19,347 bases of DNA from Cryoendolithus antarcticus (lineage: Eukaryota; Ascomycota; Dothideomycetes; Cladosporiales; Cladosporiaceae): NCBI GenBank assembly GCA_002077065.1, contig NAJO01000127.1, positions 1 through 19,347 on the forward strand. The letters are read 5' to 3'. Of this stretch, positions 1 through 11,300 are shown one piece after another (position 1 is the stretch's first letter; the number at the start of each line of letters is the position of its first letter). The position numbers were made by a program, and so were the translations under genes. A model generated the notes under the pieces. The model searched no databases and was not told where the DNA came from. It saw only the letters and a list, made by a program, of their open reading frames with translations.

Positions 1-2875
1 TTCTACGGTTAGGCGAAGTAGGGTCGCTTACTTTGCGCACAGCGTCTGTTAGCTTCGTATTCGAGGCGTAATGTGTTTGCCAAGCAGACACTCCCTGCGC
101 TTTGGCCACGATACCCGTGTATGAGTCCTAGGATGTCCTCGAAGCCCGTGCATTACACTCTTCGTTGTATGGGGAACCTCGAGAATCTGGTCCGGGTATT
201 GCATGAACAGTGCCAAACGCTTCGCACGCGCACGGGGATTTTATTGAGAAACTGCCAAGGCAACTGCTTGGGAAGACTATCTCGACGTTGACGTATGCGT
301 CATAAACCACTTAATTAGATACAGCGTAATCTATCGTATAAGCGGTGTGACGAACGGGCAACAACCTCGGCCGAAAGTCCGATCAACAAGGTCTCCCAAC
401 CGCTGATCCCCGAATCCATAGACCCCGAGGTGCAAACCGTGGGAATCATCATCCACCTCCCCACCTTTATCGTGAGCGACCACGGGTAAATCTCGATCAT
501 GTTCAAAGCCGTGTTCGCAACCATACTAGTCCATTCTGTTACACAGACATCTTGTTTGCCTGTTGTGGATGCGCTGCCATATACGGCCCAATCAGTCCGC
601 TGTGTGACGACTGGAGACAATATCGGTATCGTGTACGTTTGGGCTAGAAGCACGCCCCTAATTCTGCTAAATGCTTACACAGGCTTGAAGCGGTCACATG
701 TAGGGATGCACTGACGTTCAATTATCCTCGTTTTCTGCCTATAACACTCTCCGCTGTGCCGCACACGTATGAGGGCATGCAATATGGCTATCTCAGCATG
801 CCACATGCTCTTGGGGACGTTTCTGAGATTTTGCAATGGTCAGTAATTGTTCTGATTGGTATACAATGCCTTACCGTTCATACGCAACGCAAGGCCGAAG
901 CGACTGAGTCGTGTAGCACTTTACTGATCACAGGAGGCTACAAAGATCCAGTAGCGTTCATGAGCCAACAGGCATGAAACACGGATAGTGATCAATCCTG
1001 CCATGACCGAAGGGTCAGCAACTACACGCATGCATCAGGTCATCCACACACAGCCTCCCTCGCGGTCTACGTACATAGTATCAATCAGCTGATGAAGAAG
1101 GGTGCGATTCTACAATATAAGAAGGCAAAGACGCAGCCAGTCCTCCAGATGATGGATCACGCCGTTTGGTGGAGAGTGTTGTCACTCTTAGCTGCTAGCT
1201 CTACCTTCACACTAGTCCGTCTGCCGGTGATATAATTTCTAGAACAGACGTCACGGAGAGAAGTTCTTTACGGAGTTCATAGCTTGCCTTATAGCAGATA
1301 CAGAAAACCTGGTTGGCGCGCCTCTGGCGTGCATTAAAAATGTACCAGTCTTTTGTCTCGTATATAGATCATCATGCGTGCCAATATGGCAAAATTTCTA
1401 TAGAAATTGTCGCTTGTATGATCCATGTCCTTGTCGCCTGCTTGTGGGTTCCTTGTACTAATAGCGACCGATCCTATCACCGTGGAAAACGTTGAGACAC
1501 TCGCGATGGAGGTGTTATATCTGCAAGTGCTCTCCACTAGGCTAGGGTGCTTGATCTGACTATTCTTGGGAACTAACAGTTTGATCACACTGAGGACAAT
1601 CAATCCTCCAACTGGGTCCACTACGAATGTCTCGTTATGGCACGACGTAATCTATCTAGTTAGGACTATACCATGCCTAAGTACCACTACTACTCCTAGG
1701 AACCGTCACGTCTACATAAGGCGATACACACGACTATCAAAAGCGCACGTCTACCTAAGGCGATGCACACGACTATCAGAAGCGCGCGGGTCACGGCGAT
1801 GGGCATCTGAGGCGCTGATGTAGGAGAATGGCGATTATCTAACGTTTGCTATAAATCCAATTGGAATTCACTTCGTCCTTAATCCAATCCAATTCCGAGT
1901 TGTTGCGGGGGAGATATTCATTTACCACTGGACCTTCCTGATCACACAGTCTTCGCCGTTTGCAGCCATCGAGCTTCAGGTATCTTATCTGGCCAAGAGA
2001 GACCACTACATCAGGAGCCAAAGGTCCGCGCTCCTCGTCTGTAAGGCGTCGTTTGCTCATAGCTAGATGGGCTGAGAATAAGTAGGAAGAGGGACGACCT
2101 GTGTATCTATACGTTGAATGAACCACTTGTACGTAATATCACAAATTCTAGACTCCCTTGATTGAATCGGATCTGGCCGCCACAATGCATTCACGCGCAT
2201 GACACAATTGCGGACGTCTCTGGCTTCGCAGCGGATGTGCGTCGCCAAACCTCTTAGGAAGGGACATCCCCGTGTAGGCTGGATGTCCAGATAATGGGGG
2301 ATCAGTCACAGGCTAGGTCTTTCGCCTTGGTTATAGAAATTGGGACCCGTAACCCGGATAAGCTAGAATATGAATCACGTTGCAGTACTCTTCTTTGTGA
2401 TCGGGACAGGCTAGCAAGTCCTGAGAAGGGTCCTGGGCGTGACAACAGACACATCCGCCCATAATCTAACAACTGCATGTTCGCAAATTGAGCAACTCCC
2501 GATCGCGCTGGCTCCCCACGACATAGCAGAATCAGTTCGCAAATTCAAAGTACATAGGTCTAGCCTCAGACTATCAATTCATTCCCTCGGTCGCCACATT
2601 ATCTGATCTTCAACATGCTTGTCCAGGACGTCTCCGAGTCACCTAGCCGCAAGTCTTCCGACGTGGTAAAACACAAGTAGCGACCTCACTTGACATTCGT
2701 TCCTTCGCTGTCCAAGATCCAGGAACAGCGAGGACATGCGGTCCATGTGTGGGCTGGATCTTGCTGTCATCCGCCAGGGAATGGCTTAGATCTAAGCGTA
2801 ACGTTAGGTCCCTTGATGGACAGATGGCTTAGCGACGGGAACACCGGTCGAGCATAGCATCCGAGATGTATACTA
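1..2875. other. Left flank, no gene recognised
   Basis: Short open frames occur here on both strands, but none resembles a known family or can be spliced into a convincing protein. Small inverted repeats are visible (GGACATCC at 2262-2269 with its complement at 2281-2288; CAAGATCCAG at 2713-2722 with its complement at 2754-2763). There is also one tandem repeat, listed separately. I see no tRNA, rRNA or transposase remnant. The stretch ends in the TA dinucleotide (2874-2875) that abuts the large element. It is probably host intergenic DNA or decayed repeat. Confidence 0.6.
1707..1784. repeat. Two-copy 39-bp tandem repeat
   Basis: The unit at 1707-1745 begins CACGTCTACATAAGGCGATA and is followed directly by a second copy at 1746-1784. 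The two copies differ at only three positions. A partial third unit (GGCGAT followed by a GGCATCTGAGGCG-like tail) may follow near 1795. No function is evident. Confidence 0.85.
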
Positions 2876-3420
2876 ACGTCCGTCCCTGTGTGGAGAGACG
2901 CCCGGTGTTGCGAGACACTTTTGCGTTCCTAAATCACTATTGTTCCCAACCGCCAGATATTAACGTGATAGACATATTTCCCAATTCCCTAGCCATTTCT
3001 TGCCAGATGAACATAGCGCAATGTCTCAACTAGTGGTGTGTATTGCTCTGTTGATATAACCATCGCTACTGCTCATTATCGTTCTGACTCTCCGGCCGGG
3101 GTGAGGAGTGTGTGGCTAGGTCAATGAGGTTGAAAAAAGGTTCGATGAGTTTGCCGTGGACAGTAGAACACCCTGCGACAGCTTTCCGGGCCGTTGACCG
3201 CTGTTGCGGCATGCGCGTGAGTGTTAAAGAAATCATCTCCAGCCCGTTTGGCTGAAGCCGTTTGCGAAGCTTGACCGATATCGCGCAGTCGATCGTCTCT
3301 GATTTGCTCGGTAAGATCAGTACGGGGACGGAAGCGCCGTCTTCCGCCCGTCGCATGTCATATCTTTTGGCAGCTGGCAGAGTTTTTTGGGCAAACCTAG
3401 TGTGCTTGAGCAGGTGGTCG
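2876..3420 (+). repeat. Left terminal inverted repeat arm
   Basis: This arm is the reverse complement of 17955-18499. Over the first 100 bases about 89% of positions match, and the first 33 bases have a single mismatch (ACGTCCGTCCCT against ACGTCCATCCCT). Similarity falls inward but stays clear, with several small indels; shared blocks include GCTTGACCGATATCGCGCA and GTTGCGGCATGC. It becomes undetectable by eye near 3420-3450. Such long arms are unusual for Fot1-like elements. An open frame on the minus strand at 3066-3356 is partly shared with the other arm but is frameshifted there, so I do not call it a gene. Confidence 0.9.
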
Positions 3421-3779
3421 GTTTCTCACGCCACATGGCCGCTTTCTCGCCGAGGTCGGTTCGCATAACATTAGAACCAGTCATTTTGCGCAGCGGCCAT
3501 CTGCAGGATCAAACCCCATACAATTATGGCTAGCCAAATGTGGTTTTGTGCAGAGTCTGCGATTGTACTTATCAAAGCTCGACTAGGTTGCGGCTATGGG
3601 CTCAGTGTGGGATAAGGCCACATGCGCTTGATTGACTCTTGTCACGTAGTGGATTTCAAGTCTCGATGCATTCTTGTGTCTTATGTAGTGTAATAGTTCC
3701 AACGTTCCCGGAATGCAGCAGCAGAAACGCACTGTCACAGTGCTCTACTTCGCTCTACTCAATGATCAGATAGCAACGT
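3421..3779. other. Noncoding stretch between left arm and arsH
   Basis: About 360 bp with no recognisable gene. It would hold the 3' untranslated region and terminator of arsH, which is transcribed leftwards and stops at 3780. I see no clear repeat or conserved motif. Confidence 0.5.
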
Positions 3780-4808
3780 TCACAACCTCTTAAGGTCCAC
3801 GCCATTGACACCCTTACTCAAATCTTCCCGGTCTGCCTCACTAGGGACCATCTTCGGCCGCTCGCTGAATCGATCATTGAATAAGTCGAAATTGTCCCTT
3901 ATAAGTAGGCTGTACTTGACGAACTCTTCCACACAGTCGACCACTCGATCGCGGTTTACTCCTTCTATCAATCTCGAGCCGCCTTCGGGGCCGTCCACTT
4001 CTGGAAATTGCTTGTAAGCCATGGGTATTGAGGACTGGTTCGGAATCGCAAACATCCGCATCCAACGGCCGAGAATTCGTAGACTATTGACGGTATTGAA
4101 GGATTGTGAGCCACCGGAAACCATAGCCATACCGAGAGTGCGGCCTTGTGTGGGTCGGACGGAGCCGGTGCTGAGAGGGATCCAATCAACTTGATTTTTG
4201 AAGACCGCAGTCTATAAAGGTGTCAGAAAGTGCTCAGTATAGGCGGCGAGGGTTGTTGTTAGACTCACAAGGGTACCGTGCTGCTCAGGAGAAATCCAGA
4301 AGTGGCCGTCACTCCAACGGCTCAAGTTCCGCAGCTCCTGCACTTTGGGATGGTCGTGTTGCCTGTCGTCTTTCATCGGGAGGTCGCGAGGATCATACAC
4401 GCGTACGTCAACGCCTAGTCTGAACAATATCCGGCTGATCTCATACGCCAACAGCCTCGAATATGATCTGCAAATCGGTCAGTTCAAGAAACTAGTGGTG
4501 ATCGGCGGTGGCGAGGTATCGCACCTCGTCCTCAGACTCCCAAATAGTACCAGCACTCTCAACCTTGTGCCAGTCTGCTGAGCGGCGTTGTGAGATAGCT
4601 CCGTGACTTTGGCCAATTCCAGTTGGCTGATCCAGTCCGACGAGGCGATGTCATCGTTTAGAACGAAAGGTCGATATGCCTTGCGCACCGCCGCATTATC
4701 TTCATCCTCAGTTACAAATAGCGAACGGAACGCGAAAGCTTTATCAATAACAATTGGCTCTGATGCCCGCATCGCTATAGTGTTGTTGAGATCTCCGTTA
4801 GTCGTCAT
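3780..4808 (-). CDS. arsH: ArsH, NADPH-dependent FMN reductase / organoarsenical oxidase (3 exons)
   Basis: ArsH proteins are flavodoxin-fold FMN oxidoreductases that oxidise trivalent organoarsenicals and occur in many arsenic resistance clusters. The protein is assembled from exons 4808-4525, 4467-4269 and 4211-3780. Two 57-bp introns (GTGCGA...TTGCAG and GTGAGT...TTATAG) leave an open 304-residue protein. The N-terminal FMN phosphate-binding loop GSLRTRSYSR spans residues 90-99 and is rebuilt exactly across the first splice. Later family signatures are [35 protein letters not shown] and SGGSQSFN (193-200), followed by [11 protein letters not shown]. Length and motif order fit fungal ArsH, and no lesion is visible. 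I chose the ATG giving MTTNGDLN; an upstream in-frame ATG at 4868 would add 20 residues. It is the leftmost cargo gene, in the same orientation as acr2. Confidence 0.93.
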
Positions 4809-5787
4809 CCTGCCTGCGCTGCTAATATTCCTGATCGTGACCGAGACTCCGAATGGGTTTGATGGCAAAGGGGCTTGGTAGATGGCGAGTGTGAGAATAC
4901 TCCGTATTTACTTGCGCATCATACGACACTTGGCTGGCATAGTTCGGGCGTCAAAGCATTCGATTCACGGCTGTTGATAGTTCAACAGCATAGCTTATCG
5001 GCCTTCTCTATTTTTGGCCGTGCTATCATGGCGTAGTCACTGCCCTGAATCAGTTGGATAGATATGCCCGCCCGTGCATTCGTGTGGCGTGCAATCCGCT
5101 TGGTGGAGGACGATCACTGCTTATTGACATGCGATACATGGTGTTCAGTTAGCCTAAGCCTGTGTGACCAAGTCGATGGCGCAACTATTCTTGCGATGGG
5201 CATGCGTACGCTAGGGAGTCCAGACTTCGGACATGACTATAGCGGTCTCTAGAGTTGCGCATAAGTATTACACTGGGTTGATAGACTGCCGTATTCCTTT
5301 AGCTGCTAGTGTACTTAGTAATCCACGCTCCCAGACTCCAATTGAGACATAGAGGTAGTGCTCTCCTCGATGGCACACTTCCGATTTGAGGCGCAGTAGC
5401 TCACTAACGTAATAGATCACCCTAGAGCTCCTATTCGGCAATCTGCAACAGAATCTATGATATGAAGTGCAACTGAGTAACCTGTCGCTGTCGCCCTTCG
5501 AGTAACAATCGTGGGCCTAATCCCATTCGCGATTGATCGTGAGGCAATGTTATAAGACGGGGCGATATCAGAGCAGCTGTATTGCTATAATATCGCAAGC
5601 TACACGCGAGGACTTGTCCCTACAATGGAAGGTGGCCCGGGATCAGATCAGCGACGATAGGACGGCATTCGCAGCGCAACTACTACAAACGGGTCATCGC
5701 TAGGCTGTCGCAGCACAACTCGAAACTCTATAATGAAAGGGGAAGAAGACTGCTACTGGATCAAAGAGAATACAGATGGATATGCAT
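4809..5787. other. Intergenic region between acr2 3' end and arsH start
   Basis: About 980 bp without a recognisable gene on either strand. It should contain the arsH promoter and the acr2 3' end. The only clear structure is a perfect hairpin at 4970-4989 (GCTGTTGA, four-base loop, TCAACAGC), about 160 bp upstream of the chosen arsH ATG. No arsM-like methyltransferase or regulator is visible. Confidence 0.5.
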
Positions 5788-6388
5788 TCAGGCTCTCGCA
5801 TCTCCATCGACGAACTTCGCATATTCACTACCAGCCTTGAACCACCCATTGATGCCCTCAGTTAGCACCATGGACTGCATGGTGGTCTCACCGTGCTGGA
5901 CTATTATGTCTTGGAACCAGCCAGATGCTCTACTGCCCCGTCCTCGTGATGATACTGCACAACGTTCAGATTAAAGCTTCGGTAGATGGCCAAACAGACT
6001 ACGAGGATGCCAACGTACCGCAGTAGAATATTACGATCGACACGCCCGCAGCTTTACAAAGCTCGTACAATGACTCCAGACAGTACCACAACGACTGTGC
6101 TGGCAGATTTAGGGAACCGTGAATGGTGCCGCCCTGCGTGTCGGACATCAGCACTCCTCCAATCGATCAGATCTACGAGGCCGGATTTGGAGGACACGGA
6201 ATACCGTGACGTACCTCATGATCAGAACGACGAAGGTCGATCGTAAGGAAGTCACGTCCTGGCAGCTTGTTCTCGTCTTGAAGCAGTGCTAGCAGTTGAC
6301 CTCGCGAAATGGAGTCGGCTTTCGCCTGAGGGGTCGGTAAGTTGGCATACCATGGCTTTTCAGCGCTGGACTGCGTGATGGAAGACAT
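5788..6388 (-). CDS. acr2: Acr2/ArsC arsenate reductase, Cdc25-rhodanese type (3 exons)
   Basis: This enzyme reduces arsenate to arsenite with glutathione/glutaredoxin in the cytosol, supplying the substrate of Acr3. Exons are 6388-6215, 6133-6019 and 5954-5788. The introns are 81 bp (GTACGT...ACGCAG) and 64 bp (GTACGT...GTGCAG), and the spliced protein has 151 residues. The N-terminal part reads KPWYANLPTPQAKADSISR and then GRDFLTIDLRRSDHE. The splice restores the canonical rhodanese continuation GGTIHGSLNLPAQSL. The active-site loop is C96-V-S-S-R-G-R102, a C-X5-R loop; the usual fungal form, as I recall it, has Gly after the Cys, so Val97 is unusual and lies at the second splice junction. 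The C-terminus has MQSMVLTEGINGWFKAG, the usual final rhodanese strand and helix. I chose MSSITQ as start because an upstream in-frame ATG (6490) only adds a non-conserved hydrophobic stretch. It appears intact and is divergent from acr3. Confidence 0.9.
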
Positions 6389-6988
6389 ATCGTAGATTGC
6401 AGGTGGTCGCAGGCTGAAGAGTAAGCAGAAGGAACTGAAGTAACAAATAATGAATCCAGAGCAGGCGTCCTGGGTGGCGTGTCTAGACACGTTCAGCGCA
6501 TCGGGTTTGGATGCTCTCGATCAAATACATACTATGACCGAATGAGCATACCAACGTTAGTCACCGATCCTTAATGACATACTCTCGGTCGTGGAGGATA
6601 CCAGCGAAATTCTGTTGTTCCAATGACAGGTTGGACAGTAGTCACTGATTGTGGCTTCCCGCGCTCCAGACGGCACAGGAATAACGCGGTCCTGTCTCCC
6701 TATAACAACTGCAGTAACGTGCACAGCTCAAGCCCCAAGAGCGGTTTCGATCGGAGTTCGAGCCAATCATACGCCGAGTGTTACTACCGCCAAGTCTATT
6801 GCTCACCATCAACTCGGTTCCACCGTTAGTACATTCGATGCGCTTTCCCATTTAACTTACGCGGCGAGACCGAAGGATATATGCTAGTATGGATCATATA
6901 CTGACGGCTGTGTCAAGACGTCTATTCCTCCGTGCATCTTGCTACCGTGTTCAAGCATTTGATTGGAAGTCCAAAGGTGTCTCACAGC
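6389..6988. promoter_or_regulatory. Divergent acr2/acr3 promoter region
   Basis: This 600-bp gap separates the two divergent start codons and should hold both promoters. Two sites stand out. One is a perfect 14-bp palindrome CGTGTCTAGACACG at 6478-6491, about 90 bp upstream of the acr2 ATG. The other is TTAGTCA at 6557-6563, which equals a Yap1/AP-1 recognition sequence; Yap-family bZIP factors (Arr1/Yap8, Yap1) control arsenic genes in yeast. The sites are seen; their use is inferred. Short open frames here have no family resemblance. Confidence 0.4.
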
Positions 6989-8054
6989 ATGGCTTCTCTA
7001 GGACTTGATCCCGACCGCAACAACATGCACCAATCACCTGAAGAAGCAGCAAACCAGTCTTCTTTCGATCCTGAGAAGGGGTCATCGTCGAACCTGCCCA
7101 CTGCCATCGAAAGTGGCCAAGCCAGCAACCCTAAGCCTAGAGGAAAAGAATCCGTGTACAAAGGACTTGGATGGCTGGATCGTCTTTTGGCGCTGTGGAT
7201 ACTTCTAGCCATCATCATCGGCATTCTCATAGGCAATTACGTGGACGGTGCGGAAGCGGCCTTGCAGAAAGGGAAATTTGTGCAAGTTTCAGTACCGATC
7301 GGTAAGCCAATCTTTTGCTCGTCTCTGCTGAACGACTCGCTAAATGCAGTGACAGCTGTCGGGTTACTTGTGATGATGTACCCGATCTTATGCAAAGTGC
7401 AGTATGAGACATTGCATCTCGTCTTTCAAAAACGCGCGATATGGATTCAGCTAGGCTTTAGCATTCTGATGAACTGGATTGTCGCGCCATTCTTGATGCT
7501 CGCGCTTTCCTGGGCATTCCTTCCCGACGAACCAGGCCTGCGCGAAGGTTGAGTACAGCGTAGTCGCCACTAGCGTTGGCGTTTTTCTCGGAATACCGCT
7601 GGGTGCTGCCATCGTAACGCGCTTCGCCATTCGCGCACTCAGCGCAAGATGGTATCAGGACGTCTTCCTCAAATGGATCGCCCCCTGGTCGCTCATTGGA
7701 CTACTATACACCATCCTAGTGCTCTTCGCATCGCAGGGTCGCAACGTTGTGCACCAGATCGTGTCAGTCGTTCGCGTTGCCGCACCGCTGATCGTCTACT
7801 TCTTCGCTATCTTCTCATTCACGCTATTTGTGACGCACAAGCTTGGATTTGGATACAAATTGGCGGCGACTCAGAGTTTCACCGCTGCAAGCAACAACTT
7901 CGAATTAGCGATCGCTATCGCTGTGGCAACATATGGGCCAAACTCTGATCAGGCGCTGGCTACTACGGTGGGGCCACTTGTTGAGGTGCCGGTGCTGTTA
8001 GCCCTTGTGTATTTAGTGAAATCGGTAGCAAGGCAGAGAGAGTGGAAGGACTGA
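6989..8054 (+). pseudogene. acr3: Acr3 arsenite efflux permease, broken by an internal deletion
   Basis: Acr3 is a ten-helix plasma-membrane arsenite/H+ antiporter. The first exon (6989-7301) starts MASLGLD and has a polar N-terminus, then GLGWLDRLLALWILLAIIIG as helix 1. A 48-bp intron (7302-7349, GTAAGC...ATGCAG, no in-frame stop) is supported because its removal gives the family sequence VSVPIVTAVGLLVMMYPIL. The frame continues through FLPDEPGLREG and then hits TGA at 7550-7552. Homology resumes in the next frame at EYSVVATSVGVFLGIPLG and runs to the natural stop at 8054, including TAASNNFELAIAIAVATYG and VGPLVEVPVLL. Compared with yeast Acr3, roughly 65 residues are missing between REG and EYS. 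They include the segment with the conserved LARCIAMVL cysteine needed for transport. The junction shows AAGGT(T), compatible with a microhomology deletion that also shifted the frame. No intron choice can restore the missing helices. Confidence 0.9.
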
Positions 8055-8312
8055 GCCATCAACGTAACCACCGAGTCTCCGTCCAGTATGTCCTCCTCGT
8101 CCGTCTTCCGTCCCTTCGCCTTGAAAGTCCCCCGGGTGGCAACGACCTCTCCAGCCCCGTCTGGACGAGGGCTCGCTTAAACAAGAGACGACATAGGGTA
8201 ACCGTGAGAGCGCAAGCAAAGCCAGGAAATTTGTGTCGACACCATCCCGCATCATTTCACTCTCTGCAACCGCACTCTTAGCCGATTGGAAGCCGATCGA
8301 GCTACAAAGCCC
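8055..8312. other. Short convergent intergenic region
   Basis: 258 bp between the stop of the broken acr3 (plus strand) and the stop of the ATPase (minus strand). It must hold both 3' ends. I see no gene, and no obvious shared terminator hairpin. Confidence 0.5.
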
Positions 8313-11300
8313 TCAGTAGTCTCTACGAAACCACTTCAACTGCAGCGCTACTAGAATAACAGGCAAGACGCTCACAATCTCGCCCAGCCCAGCGTACTGC
8401 GGCGGAATGCGCGCATTCACAAATGCGCCAGCAGCCAACAATATTGCAAAGAGATTGTAGACAAACGACCAAGCAAAGTTCAGAGATACTCGATGCATAG
8501 CCGCGCGCGAGAGATCCAGCGCTACCAGAACACCAGTCAAGGCAGGACGCAAGAGCACAACATCTGCAGCAGCCTGAGACACATCGCTTCCGCTGCTCAT
8601 GTGCACGCCGACATCGGCGCAAGCCAGTGCGATGGCGTCGTTGGTGCCGTCACCACAGAAGAGGGTGTGGACGCGTTTGTCTGTGGCCAAAGCCGCCATG
8701 TACTCTTGCTTATCACCAGGCGTGCATCTGGATCGCACGTTTGTGATGGGTACGGCTAGTTCTGCAGCCACGGCATCCGTCGCACCTGCGTCGTCCCCGC
8801 TGACAATTGAGATAGCAATCTTGCGCTTCTTGAGCTCAGCGAGAACACGTCTGGCTTCCGGGCGAATGTGGTCATGGAGCCCAAACAGCGCTGCAGGTAC
8901 ACCTTCGACGGTGACGCCGAAGACAGTGAGTCCAGCATCAAGTAGGCGTCGTGCCTCGGGCAGATTCTGTAGTGAGAGCCAACGTGTATTCCCACAACGG
9001 ATTAATCGTCCTCCGTACGTCCCTTCGACTCCTTGGCCGGGAAGGGCCCGCACATTCTCCACTTCAGCAGCTTTGATGCCTTTGCTCACCAAATGAGACG
9101 AGATTGCCATAGACACCGGGTGCTTACTGTTGCTTGTCAGGCCAAAAATGACAGGTCTGGCAACCAGATTCGCTCCGAGAAAGATCTCTTCTGCGATACT
9201 GAGCTCGCCTGCCGTAAGCGTACCTGTTTTGTCGAAGACCGCATGGGTAACTTTACGTGCGCTTTCGAGCGCGACGGCTGTTTTGAAAATGACTCCATTC
9301 TTCGCAGCAGCACCTCCAGCCACGACTGTGACCATAGGTACGCAGAGGCCAATTGCACACGGGCAAGATACGATCAGTACGGTGATGCCATAAGTGATGG
9401 CGGCGACTACCGCCTCGCTGGTGCCCTGAAGTCGGACGCGGATGCCCACTGCAATCCAGATCACGACAGTCAAGAGTGTAAGCACGAGGATCGCGGGCAC
9501 AAACCAGCCAGCAACGATGTCGACCATTTCTTGAGTTTTTGCTTTCTGAAATTTCGCCTCGTCAACCATTGCTGCGATCGTACTGATGGTATTATTACCG
9601 GGTAGGTTCGTGAGACGAACAACAATGACGCCAGACGTATTGATCGAGCCAGCAATCACTGGAGAGCCAGGGCTTTTGTCGATGGGAAGGGCTTCTCCAG
9701 TGACCATGGACTCATCGACTTCAGTCGTGCCTGTAACAATGATGCCATCCGTACCAATCCGCGAATCGGGTCCCACTTTGAAGTTGTCTCCGTATTGTAG
9801 AAGCCGAGCATCGATCTTTTCATCGTTACGACCATCAGCGTCGCACAGCGTAGTTGTCTGTACTTGAAGTGATCTGATCGAGACGGACTCGACCGCTTTC
9901 TGCCTGGCAAAGGCGCTGACTAGGCGGCCAAGCATCACCAGCGTCACAAGTAGAGTACTTGTCTCGAAGAACTCTCCAGTCTCTAGAGGATGCCCCGTGA
10001 CTAGGTACGTAAAGGCGACGATCGAGAACACGTACGCTGTTGTTGTGCTGAGTACAATCAGAAGGTCCATCTCGATGACTCGCGTAAATATCAAAGCCCG
10101 TAGGGCGCTGGCGTAGAAACGACCGGCAATGAGCACCTGGACCGCAGTCGCAAGTGCAAGTGAAACAGAGCCATAGACTATGGCTCTTGGTGGAACGGAA
10201 GCCCAAGCCAGCACGAGGACAGGAATGGTAAGAGCAGCGGAGGCAAGAGTGAACCAGGCTGTTTCTCGCACGTGCTTTTGCCCATTCTCGAGGTCCGGAG
10301 ATATCCTGCAAACAGCGAGCCGCAGTCGAGTGCCGAACAAATCTGCTAGCACAGCTCTGGCCCCAACGACGTCTGGGTCGAAAGTGATGCGCAAGACGCG
10401 CTTGTCTATCGCACTTAGCTGTAGAATCCCCTTTGGATAATCGCGTTCAGCAAAGGCCTTCGCATCGCCGTCAATGAGAACATCCAACTCCTGGCCTTCG
10501 GTGTTTACACGTTTGCAAGAAAAACCAGTGGACTTTTCCACTGCCTTGATGATCTCATCTATAGGACTGGCATTACCGTCGAGGTCGAACTCTGCTTTTG
10601 ACATGACAAGACTAGCGCTGAGATTGTGAACTCCAGGGATGCCATGTAGTGCTCTGAAGAGCTTAGTTTCACAGCCAGTGCAGGTTAAGCCTTCGACGGA
10701 CAGAGACACATGCTGTGCAATCAAACCACCCTTTTCAATATCAGTATCTGTCTTCGTTTCAGCGCCCACCCTGGTCTGCAGGACAGATGGTCGCACTTGC
10801 TCATCACAACAGTCGTTCTCATACGCTGCTTTCCGTGGTGCGTCCGGTGTGCAGCTGCTGGAAGCGCAGCAAGAAACACCTTTCGCCTTGGCTGCGCAGG
10901 ACATTTCTCCCGGCTTCTCGGCACATGATGTTTCGGCGCAGCACTGCTCTTTCTGAGCACTCGTAGCTTCCTGATCACATGCCGTACCAGTCTCTCCAAC
11001 ACAGCTCTTGTCATCCACGTCGGCACTTGGCGCATGCAACAGATTGGCCAAGGAAGAAGCTGAACCAGGCCTTGTACGCCTATTCGACCCAGCAAGCCTA
11101 GCTTCCTTGCAGCACGGCTGTAGATTGCGCAGGATCAGCTCTCTGCAAATGCAGCCAACGCTCAGCAGCATACTGGCAAAGTCTTCGCGGGTCTTGCTAG
11201 CATGATCTGAGCAAGCGTCCCGTTTGCGCTTGCGGGACGGTGCACCGGAAGCGGTCGGTGATGGCGCCGGGGTTCCTGGACATTTGTCGCCCTCGCCACA

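Noticed and set aside
499..977. Small open frames in the left flank as possible genes
   Set aside because: They are short, lack any family signature, and cannot be joined by credible introns into a longer product.
3066..3356. Open frame in the left arm, with a partly matching frame in the right arm
   Set aside because: The similarity is explained by the terminal inverted repeat. The corresponding right-arm frame is shifted and interrupted, and there is no family resemblance.
6720..6780. tRNA-like GTTCGA motif in the acr2/acr3 intergenic region
   Set aside because: The surrounding bases do not form a cloverleaf and the B-box consensus is not met.
7302..7349. Treating this segment as a 16-residue coding insertion in Acr3
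   Set aside because: It has a perfect GTAAG donor and ATGCAG acceptor, and its removal restores the family sequence between helices.
7550..7552. Explaining the acr3 frame break by an intron
   Set aside because: No GT-AG pair here can recover the missing conserved helix with the cysteine; the sequence is absent from the locus.
8599..9096. Long plus-strand open frames across the ATPase gene, also at 9033-9605 and 10639-10956
   Set aside because: They are antisense shadows of the continuous ATPase coding sequence and have low-complexity, non-family translations.
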